Shown here: positions 56,260-64,000 of the stretch, in pieces
Layout of the letters: every line of letters begins with the position of its first letter
How positions within the stretch are numbered: position 1 is the first letter of the stretch
From: Massospora cicadina
Taxonomy: Eukaryota > Entomophthoromycota > Entomophthoromycetes > Entomophthorales > Entomophthoraceae
Direction: 5' to 3'
DNA: 64,000 nucleotides
NCBI GenBank assembly: GCA_022478985.1
Contig: JAKSZP010017504.1
Coordinates: 1-64,000 of the forward strand
Notes under the pieces: model-generated
The model's input: only the letters and a program-made list of their open reading frames with translations
Databases searched by the model: none
Told to the model about the DNA's origin: nothing
Position numbers and translations under genes: made by a program

Positions 56260-57448
56260 TTTTGCAGTGTGCAGCAAAATAACCTTTCCTGCCACACTGA
56301 AAGCAGACCTTCTCTTTCTTGCTTAACCGTCTGAACTTTTTGGGCTTATTTCCCAGCACAGTTCAGTTGCTAGCCTCTTTTGCTCCTTCATTAACCTTTG
56401 TGGGATTTGGATTTTGTACCATATTAGACTTGAAGATTCTATTTGAGCATTGAACTTCACTCCCAAAATCTTCAGGTTGTCTACCATTTGCAAGGTAGTT
56501 ATCTTCATTGCAAACATGGAAGACATCATTTGATGCAAATTGTGATAGGGCCAAAGGGCCTCTTGGAAAGCGATTCTAGCATCAAAGTCATCTAAGACTT
56601 TCACTCCGGCCAGGATTTGCAACTCCTGGTAAAATCAATCCGTGAAGCTAGCAAGAGACTCATCTTTATGGAATTGAATTCCCATAAATTCTTGCTTGCG
56701 TTATGACATGGGTGGGACTACCAAACTCCTTCATTATGGCTGCCTTCGCCTTGGCAAACAACCAGCTGTTCCCCTTCAAGTGGGGTAACACTAGGTTCTG
56801 ACAGTCAGTTTCCAGGCAGTTCATGCCTGGCAACACCTTTTGACGATCCCCATATCTGTTCATAGTTATATCAAACAGTCAGAAAAATGCTGGGGCGTTA
56901 TCCTAATGGAATGTTGGCAATTTTGGTGTTGCTCTAAATTCCTCCAAGTCATTTCAGGCCGATTCTCTCGGTTTGGCTAATTGACTAACTTGTGGAGTGA
57001 AAACAGGCATCATCTCTGAAATGTCATTAAAGGCGGGTGGCATATTTCTTGGGGTATTTGACTTCCCAAGTATCATGCAAGGACTTCTCTCTTTGGCATC
57101 ACTGGCCATATCAGGCTCACAAGCACACCTGTGGGCTTTCAAGTCCTCCACTTCTTTTATTAATTTCTTGATATCTTCACCAAACTTTCTCAAATGAACG
57201 CGATCTGTTTCTCACTCCATTTTAAGGAATAGGACCTCTCAAATGAGGTCTCCTTCTTTCTTCTTCAGCGAGTTTACTTTGCCAGGTAACTCATTCCTGA
57301 AGTTTGCTATATTTTCTACTCCTTCCTCCACCTTGGTGACTCGTTCTTCCAAGGCCATGAACTCCCAATGGTCCGCTGAGTTTCTGGCATTCTGATTCAC
57401 AGTGGCGATCTCAGTCCACATCTTGCGCATTTCTTCTTTATATGACAT
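56260..57448 (-). pseudogene. Gag of element H with zinc knuckle
   Basis: The start is the ATG at 57448 (MSYKEEMRKMW), about 26 bp after the primer site. The N-terminus is a heptad-like coiled coil (EERVTKVEEGVENIANF). Capsid-like frames follow (56863-56666, 56622-56323). The knuckle near 56262-56305 reads CFQCGRKGYFAAHC, with Tyr where the zinc-binding His should be, a CAT to TAT change. Several TGA/TAA stops break the frame. Confidence 0.8.
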
Positions 57449-57473
57449 TATAATAGATTCTTTACTCAACTAC

Positions 57474-57491
57474 CCTGTAGTGAGCACCAAA
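57474..57491 (-). promoter_or_regulatory. Primer-binding site of element H
   Basis: The minus strand reads TTGGTGCTCACTACAGGG right after the LTR. It begins with TGG, as expected for the complement of a tRNA 3' CCA end. I could not assign the tRNA. The same site, with one change, follows the LTR at 59311-60751 and appears at 14610-14632. Confidence 0.8.
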
Positions 57492-57492
57492 T

Positions 57493-58663
57493 TGTAAAAA
57501 TTTACTTATTAATTGATTATCAGCCATCAACCCAGTAACCTTTTTAATGCACAGGTTTGATTTCCTCATGCACTTTGTTGCGTTGTATAGAATGTATTAA
57601 TTGATAATAGTATGGAGACTATTATCTGTAGTTGAGATTGAACTATTATTAGGCCCAACGCTTTGGCCAGTACATCTAATTATTTAGTCTGTAAGTTGTA
57701 CTCATAGGTATTCATTCCTTATATTCCTGTCCACCCAATTTTTATTAAGATACCCCAGTGACAGTCTCTTTTGACCCAACACACAGTTGGCAGCTATCCC
57801 TGATTGTGGTTCCCTTTGTCTCTAGATCCCCACTTGGATCTCTACTCTTCTCTCTGAGAGTCTTCCAATTATTGCCTCCTGCAATAATATCCTTGAGATG
57901 GAATGTCACAAGGGAAGATGATAGTCTAACTATACACTGAATTAAAAATATTACTGTAGCTAATACTGTTGATAATAATAATCTTGGTAATAATACTAAT
58001 AAAACTGTTAATACTGTTTTTATTATAGTGAATCCTAGGGAGTTATATAGTAGGGGATTCAGCTGTCTAACCCTCAGTTGACAATTCTTTGATGAAATTG
58101 GCAGCCATTGCCATTGAATCACCCTTCCTTGTCTCAGCAGCAATGGTCTTCCCCATTCTGGCTAGGATTCCATCATTGGACATCCTCAAGACCTCAAACG
58201 GAAAGAGTCAGAAAACGAGTCCCTAACATTTTCCTCTCAATTCAAGCAAACCAACCAAAATTGGCTAGTGACCTGCTTAGGTAATGGTACTTTCTATTCA
58301 TTATGGCAGGTCACTTCACCAACTGATCAATTTGTTAGTTGCAGGCAGCATCACTTGCTTCACAACTCACTATTCATTTCCAATCAGTTGGTGATGAAAC
58401 CCAACTGATCCCAATCAGTACACCTGATAGTTAATCACTATCAGATGCCCCTATTTCATCAGCCACTCCTCCCGATGAGATCTTAGGTATTCGTTAAGAT
58501 CAATCCCCAATGGATACAACCAGATGAATATCCTAAAATCCCCCAAACGTAGTTCCTCCAAAACTCAGGCCAACCAATTTCTGATTCACTTTGCCTTAGG
58601 GAAGATCCCCCTAGCGACACCAGGTAATCTATCAGGCTGGGAATATGGGCAAAAATCCCAACA
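57493..58663 (-). repeat. 5' LTR of element H
   Basis: The minus strand starts TGTTGGGATTTTTGCCC at 58663 and ends AAATTTTTACA at 57493. It differs from the 3' LTR by scattered, mostly transition, changes and small indels. Confidence 0.95.
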
Positions 58664-58668
58664 AACTG

Positions 58669-59310
58669 TATTGAGGGTAAAGAAAAATTCAATGTTAAGT
58701 TTGGAATAGCTTAGACTAATCTAAAATAGAAAATATGGGAATTTAGCCTATCAGAGCTCAGAATACTCACCTCACTTAGGCTGAAAAATGAATGGGGAAT
58801 TAGTTTGGGGCAAGATGTACCCATGGGGTAATGACTTAATATATTTTAGCAAATCCACGTTAGCTAAAATCCTTGCACCTTAGGGGACCCCACCACACCT
58901 ATAAAAGGGGGTGGTCCATGCATTGGTGCTTGAATAGACCTGGTTTTGGATGGTGGGTTACCATCTGATGGGCATCCCAGGGTCTGCCATGTGGTCAGAG
59001 TAATCCACTGCTTGATCTTGTTTCAAATACCCATGTAGTAGTCAAAATTGTATTACCCCAATTGCGGGTTCTACCAAGAATTGGCCAGGGTCTCTTGGAC
59101 AATATTTTCATTATCTAAATCAATCATATCAATGCCATATACTTGTAAATATCTGAAATTCCCCCTTTTTGGCTGATCTTGACCAAAACATTTTTATCTT
59201 GTAGCTGGGAGGGCAAATGTCCGACAAATTTCAAGAGTTCACTAGATCAACAATACATTATCTTTGGAAAAAGTCAAAGTGTGCCTGTTTACTGGATAAA
59301 CAATAAAGGG
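58669..59310. other. Spacer between elements H and G
   Basis: No coding frame was recognised. A TATA-like CTATAAAAGGGGGTGG lies at 58899-58914, flanked by ACCCCACCACACC, so the stretch can fold back on itself. It may be part of an unrelated LTR or promoter. A TTCACTAGATCAACAATACA motif at 59232-59251 is shared with 15951 and 62035. Confidence 0.5.
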
Positions 59311-60751
59311 TGTCAAAAAACCCAGATGGATTCCTCCTAATAATCTCAGGATTAGGGGGGTCAGTTAGTTTAGCATGATTGCCAGTTAATTGCCTAGTTT
59401 GATATTATTTAATGTTTTATAATTAATAGGGGAGGATACCCCAGTGATTTTATAGACCCTCTACCACTCCTTACCGAGTTTGATTCCAGTAGATGAACTT
59501 TGGGTAGGGGACAATTATGACTGTGTTGTCATTATGCACTAATGCCCTGAACTTAGATAGAAAATAGCAAGGTGGTCCATGGAGTTCCTGGACTATCATA
59601 TGCTGTGTATGGAGGTTTTCTGGGTTTATCCTCCTTTCCCATTATTTAAATCCCCTTCATCAGTGTGGTATTGTCCCCAGGTCAGCCCACCTCAAATAAA
59701 AAAAGTATTATTAATTGGTTAGGATTGACGGATTCCTAGTTCAGTGCCAACTGCAAAATTGTGGGTAATTGTGGAAATTTCTGGCAGAAAGCCAAAATTT
59801 TTTTAACAACCATCTGATGATGATTTTGCTACCTAAAATTCCAGTTTGGCAGAATCTTATCTCAACGCCCTCTGCCATGTGAAGATAATTGTGGAATTTT
59901 CTGGTGAAAAGCCAAAGTATTTTTTATCAATTGTCTGATTATGAATTCACTGCCTAATTTGGAGTACTGGCGACTTATTCTAAGGATGCTTGAAGTATGT
60001 ATAACAATAGTAGTAATTTATATATGGCTGACAGGTGACATGTGGCAAGGATGAGTCAACCTAATATTTGGTAAGTGGGATGAGTGGAATAGGAAGGAAT
60101 TGCTACAACAGATGACTGCAATTAATTGAGGTTCCAGATTGGATGGCTGAGGGGTTTTCATAGGCATAGTAGCCTAGAGTATAAACTATCATTCTTCCCT
60201 CCAAATAAGCATCTCTCTTTTGCCCACTTTTCTATTTATTTGAAGTAGCAAGAGTCACAAAAGTGGATAGGAGTGGGACTGGGATCCCTGAAATAGGCAC
60301 TGGGTGATGCTCCTGGAGTGGCTGATGCTACCAGCTCCCATACCTCAGCCTTATGAGGAACCATTGGGAATCTGGACAACCAGCCATTAATGATGATGTG
60401 CTGCTGGCCATCAGCCTTGAGGGTGGTGCAGAGCAGGAGTGCCATAGCCACTCAGGATGGGGATGGACACACCAGGGAACACCCAAGATTGTTTGGTGAT
60501 TGTTCATGAAAATGGTACAGCAAGGGAGTGCCATGGCTTTCCAGGATGGGGGATGGATTTTCTGGGACGCACCCAAGATGAACCATGGGGCTAAGGCAAA
60601 GTCGTTGGTCTACTGGGTTGATAGGTTGGATGTGGACTTGTAGGAGGTTGGTACACCTATGAAGGTAAAATAGCAAGGGTCAGCCAGTCTCCATACTGGT
60701 TGGCCTGGAATACTAGCAGAACCCATTGTTCAGAAAAGTGATTTTCAAACA
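59311..60751 (+). repeat. 5' LTR of element G, carrying a SINE and an internal duplication
   Basis: It is longer than its partner because a 278-bp SINE sits at 59428-59705 and because a segment near 60425-60560 is partly duplicated (two GTGCCAT...CAGGATGG blocks where the other LTR has one). Open minus frames at 60236-60676 are LTR sequence shared with 61588-61964. Confidence 0.82.
59428..59705 (+). mobile_element. tRNA-derived SINE inserted in the 5' LTR of element G
   Basis: GGGGAGGATACCCCAGTG (A-box region) is followed by GAGTTTGATTCC (B box), then a body matching the SINE at 47116-47359, and a tail GCCCACCTCAAATAAAAAAA. The partner LTR (near 61035-61055) shows the uninterrupted site. Flanking ATAATTAAT and TTATTAATT form an imperfect target duplication. 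Confidence 0.9.
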
Positions 60752-60770
60752 TTGGTGCTTACTACAGGGG
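60752..60770 (+). promoter_or_regulatory. Primer-binding site of element G
   Basis: TTGGTGCTTACTACAGGGG follows the LTR directly and differs by one C-to-T from the site of element H. Confidence 0.7.
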
Positions 60771-60931
60771 GCTTCACTGGTGGTCTGCTAGACTAGTTGG
60801 AGGACAGGTTAGGAGGTGGCAAAAGCCACTAGTTCAGACCTGGCACTCCTTTGAGGGGGGCTAGAGTATGTTTGGCCCACCATTAGGATGGGTTGTGCAG
60901 GAGGAATACCATCTGGTTAAGTGAAGGGAAA

Positions 60932-62001
60932 TGTCAGAAAATTATCCAGATGGATTCCTCCCAATAATATTAGAATTAGGGGTGTCAGTTAGTTAGGCAT
61001 GATCGCCGGCTAATTGCCTAGTTCAATATTATTTAATGTTATATAATAATTAATTTGTTAGATTTGGCGGATTCCTAGTTCAGCGCTGACTGCAAAATTG
61101 TGGGTGATTTGTGGGAATTTCTGGTGGAAAGCTGACATAATTGTATCAACCATCTGATGATGATTTTGCTGCCTCAAATCCAAGTTCAGCTGAATTTTAT
61201 CTTGATGCCAACTGCCACGTGAAGACAATTGTGTTTTTTTCTGGCGGAAAGCTAAAGTTTTTAGTATCAATTATCTGATTATGAATTCATTGTCTAATTT
61301 GGAGTACTGGCGACTTATGCCAAGGATGCTTGAAGTATTTATAATAATATTAGTAATTTATATATGGCTGACCGGTGACATGTGCTAAGGATGAGTTAAC
61401 TAAATATATGTGATTTGGGATGAGTGATATAGGAGGGAATTGCTACCATAGATGACTGCAATTTATTGAGGTTTCAGATTGGATGGCTGAGGGGTTTTCA
61501 TAGATGCAGTAGCCTAGAGTATAAACTATTGTTCTTCCCTGCAAATAAGGATCTTTCTTTTTCCTACATCTCTATTTATTTGAAGTATCAAGAGCCACTA
61601 AAGTGAATAGGGGTGTGACTGGAGATCCCCAGAGTAGGTGCGGGGTATTTTCCTGGAGTGGCTGATGCTGCTAGCTCCCATACCTCAGCTCTATGAGGAA
61701 CCATTAAGAATCTGGCCAACAAGCCACCAATGATGATGTGCTGCTGGCCATCAGCCTTGAGGGTGGTGCAGCGCAGGGGTGCCATAGCTTCCCAGGCTGA
61801 AGATGGATTTTCTGGGGCGCACCTAAGATGGACCATGGGGCTAAGGCGAAGTCATTGGTCTGCTGGGTTGGTGGGTTGGACGTGGACTTGTAGGAGGTTG
61901 GTACACCTATGAAGGTGAAACAGCAAAGGGTCAGCCAGTATCCATACTGGTTTGCCTGGCACACTAGTGGAGTCTACTTTTTAGAAAAGCGATTTTTGAC
62001 A
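60932..62001 (+). repeat. 3' LTR of element G
   Basis: TGTCAGAAAATT opens it and TTTTTGACA closes it. It is collinear with the 5' LTR apart from the SINE and the duplicated block. Confidence 0.82.
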
Positions 62002-62288
62002 AAGAACCTTTGAAAAAAAGGAAATATGTCTGTTTCACTAGATCAATAATACAGTTTCTCTAACAAAAAGAAAATATGTGTGACTGTTAGTCCAAAATTT
62101 AATTTAGTTTGATATGCTATATTTCTTAACATTATGTTACTAATTAGTTTCTATAAAAAAACTACATGCCTTTAATAATATAAAAAATAATGGCAAGAGG
62201 GAATGTGTCAGGCTTTTCTTATAACAATCACTTTAATTACTACAATTCAATTTCGAACAGCAAATTTGGATAATCACACACAGGAAAG
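62002..62288 (+). other. Spacer and probable 5' UTR of LINE O
   Basis: A TTCACTAGATCAATAATACA motif (62035-62054) repeats one seen at 59232 and 15951. No gene was found. The ORF1 start at 62289 follows, so the last 100-130 bp are probably LINE leader sequence. Confidence 0.5.
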
Positions 62289-63570
62289 ATGGGCGACTCT
62301 ATCAATAAAGATAATACAACATGGGTGAGCGTTGCAGCGAGCGGTGCACTTAATGGTGCAACTAGGGGCAAGAAACGCCCTGGAGGGGGACCAGGAACCC
62401 AAGCTGCAAAGAAATTGCAAACTCAGACACCGTCTGGGTTTATAGTATTCACTGTAAAGCACGCGCAATATATGTACATTCAGTTCAACCAACCCTTATC
62501 AAAGGTGGAACATGGAATCAGACTCTTCCTTGGGGATGAGTCACCAACCCTATGGGAGAAAACATGTGAGGCACAGCTCTCACTTTTCCCTCACGCGGTG
62601 TACAAAGCCACTACTAACATGGGCTGCGGCTGGATCAATATTGGTTTTGAAACAGCCAATGAAGCTGATGCCACAGTAAAAGTCTGTGTGGAAATTGCCC
62701 TCCCTGAGGGCAAAAATTGTGTGCACCGCGCACACCAGATGGAACAAAGCAAAAACTTTGTTCATCTCTTTTGACTCACTCCCCACCAACCTTCCTCATA
62801 AGGTAATCGAGGAGGAGCTCTGCAAAGGTCTTGTGGCCTACGGAGAAATTCAGCAACTCAAATTACAGTGATTTCGGCTGATGCCCAACCTGTGCATGGG
62901 CAAAGCTATCGCTGTAATCAATCCCTTCCCAGAAGTGGAAGAGGACTTAACCAGAATTCCCCGCACAGCAGAATTTCACTTCAAAGATGGGGGCCAGTCA
63001 GCCGCGTTCCAAGTTACACTGGAGCGCGCACCACCCATTTGCAACCACTGTGGCTCACTGGGCCACAAGGAACACGCATGCCCTGTGAAAGAGGGCTTAA
63101 TGGAAAATGACTATTGTGAGGAAGCAATGGATTAAGGTAACAAAAACTTTGCCAAAATGAATGATGGTCACCACCCATTCCGCTGGGGTGAAGATGGGCT
63201 ATACTCCATCGTGGACCCAGTTACAAGCAAACAACATAAAGTAGCACAAAAAGCCCACAAGTGAGCAGCGGCCAAAGAAGCAGCACACGCGGAGTCCGCC
63301 ATTAACCCCAGACAAATTTGGGAGGATATATTGGATATTCACCAAACCAACCAATCAGAACAATATGACCAGGTCAAAAATTTTCACAGTAAACTGAATG
63401 AGTCACAAAGTGACATCAGTCATGCACATATTGAGGAACAATGCAACTGCAACTCAGGCAATAATCTGGTGCACAATTCACCAAAGTTGAGCCTCAAAAA
63501 ACAAAATCCAATCAACAATCCGCATCAAATCAACATGAGACCTGTGCAAGAAAAGTTGACACAAATGTAA
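62289..63570 (+). pseudogene. LINE O ORF1 with CCHC knuckle
   Basis: The frame begins MGDSINKDNTTWVSVAASG at 62289 and runs to about 62760, where one frameshift moves the protein into the frame that reads SLPTNLPHKVIEEELCKGL. After a TGA at 62869 it continues to the knuckle CNHCGSLGHKEHAC (63040-63081), a complete CX2CX4HX4C. Further frames (63331-63570) are Asn/Gln/Ser-rich. The middle part resembles an RRM-type nucleic-acid-binding domain. It is a different family from LINEs C and D; its ORF1 resembles the one at 8407-10230 in general plan. Confidence 0.82.
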
Positions 63571-63639
63571 AAAACTGCAATTCCATTGAATCATTGGGTC
63601 AGATCAAAGGAACCAACAATGGCAGTGAAAGAATTGGAG

Positions 63640-64000
63640 TACAGACGCGGAGCATGGCCAAAATGAGCTGTGGTGGGATAGGGCCAGAGGGCCCTCCCAA
63701 CTGCTCCTGAGGCGCCGCAGGCACCTCAGTGTCAATAGGGACGCTAAACATCGTGGGAGCCAGGGCTCATATGTCCCAAGCCAAAAAGCTGGCATTCCTG
63801 CAAAAACCCCTTGTAGACATCTTGGCCATCCAAGAAACCCACTGTCTACAAGGGGAAGAAGAATCCTGGTCAACCAGGGTCGCACCATCAAAATCAGTAT
63901 GGACGTCTCACTGTGGGGTGATCGTCCAAAACAACAAAAAATTAAAAATTAAAAATTTGTTGTCACACTTGCATGGTCAAGTCTTGGTAACAACAATCAT
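63640..64000 (+). pseudogene. LINE O ORF2 start: AP-type endonuclease (cut by window end)
   Basis: A frame near 63640 reads GVQTRSMAKM. After in-frame stops, from about 63735 it gives GTLNIVGARAHMSQAKKLAF and then DILAIQETHC (near 63810-63845), the N-terminal landmarks (metal-binding Asn and Glu) of the LINE endonuclease. It runs off the window. At least two stop codons precede the nuclease frame, so integrity is uncertain. Confidence 0.8.

Larger units (their letters stand above)
49064..58668 (-). mobile_element. Complete Ty3/gypsy-type element H (49069-58663), target duplication AACTG
   Basis: AACTG flanks both ends (49064-49068 and 58664-58668). The LTRs are 1171 bp (5', 58663-57493) and 1168 bp (3', 50236-49069) and very similar. 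The internal region is 7.26 kb: primer site, gag with coiled coil and knuckle, protease, RT, RNase H, integrase (gypsy order), then about 2 kb of non-pol sequence with an antisense open frame, and a purine tract. Stops and frame changes are moderate. It is the likely relative of the eroded element at 10.3-14.6 kb. Confidence 0.95.
59311..62001 (+). mobile_element. Non-autonomous LTR element G with about 180-bp internal region
   Basis: Two direct repeats, 59311-60751 and 60932-62001, both start TGTCA. The second ends TTTGACA and the first CAAACA. Between them are only 180 bp, beginning with the primer site TTGGTGCTTACTACAGGGG and ending with a purine-rich AAGTGAAGGGAAA. There is no coding capacity. 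Flanks are AAGGG (59306-59310) and AAGAA (62002-62006), compatible with a 5-bp target duplication after G-to-A changes. The plan fits a TRIM/LARD-like parasite, probably mobilised by element H-type enzymes because the primer site is shared. Confidence 0.8.

Noticed and set aside
60236..60676. Overlapping minus frames, repeated at 61588-61964
   Set aside because: They are LTR sequence of the non-autonomous element G, with no motif and no shared frame pattern.
62289..63570. Possible host zinc-knuckle gene
   Set aside because: An AP-endonuclease frame follows directly, so it is LINE ORF1.

Overview
The window comes from a eukaryote, most likely a filamentous fungus with a transposon-swollen genome. 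The grounds are short spliceosomal introns with TACTAA-type branch points (one only 45 bp), Tad-like non-LTR retrotransposons with a CCHC knuckle in ORF1, chromodomain Ty3/gypsy elements, Helitrons, tRNA-derived SINEs, and widespread C-to-T / G-to-A decay. The species cannot be named from the sequence. Almost everything is mobile DNA. One credible host gene was found: a five-exon CHY-zinc-finger/RING E3 ubiquitin ligase of the RCHY1/Pirh2 family on the minus strand (46486 down to 44146), whose joined exons keep one frame for 416 codons.

Layout. 1-1640: an internally deleted gypsy-type remnant (protease plus pol tail) with a 75-bp minisatellite. 1643-8103: a minus-strand chromodomain Ty3/gypsy element, interrupted by a plus-strand solo LTR (5229-6086, target duplication GCCAA). 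8407-10230: a decayed CCHC-bearing ORF1-like element with no ORF2. 10320-14632: a very AT-rich, eroded relative of the gypsy element at 49-58 kb. 15441-15570 and 16436-16564: two short SINEs with target duplications. 16586-26565: a minus-strand Helitron (A/T insertion site, TC start, CTAG end) that keeps half of its helicase and is split by an 8-kb LINE (18185-26189). 26688-33124: a complete chromovirus with 5-bp target duplication CCCAA. 33330-34254: Helitron remnants. 34629-42625: a second copy of the same 8-kb LINE in opposite orientation and in the same tRNA-like target, so the two LINE loci form a large inverted repeat around the chromovirus. 42703 onward: a Helitron 5' end. 44146-46486: the RING gene. 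46650-48640: Helitron satellites and 3' ends with a SINE. 49069-58663: a complete 9.6-kb minus-strand gypsy element (target duplication AACTG) carrying an antisense open frame behind its own TATA-like box. 59311-62001: a non-autonomous LTR element with almost no internal region, using the same primer site as the 9.6-kb element. 62289 to the end: the start of another LINE.

The elements work as autonomous and parasitic pairs. The SINEs share a 3' tail with the ORF1-only element. The mini LTR element shares its primer-binding site with the 9.6-kb gypsy element. The chromovirus family shows an 11-nt complementarity between its LTR and the site just downstream of it, as in Tf1-type self-priming. 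Nearly all coding regions are dead, commonly through CGA to TGA, CAA to TAA or TGG to TGA/TAG changes, which fits RIP-like mutation or methyl-cytosine deamination. Nesting gives a relative order: Helitron first, then the LINE, then duplication of the locus, and the chromovirus last.
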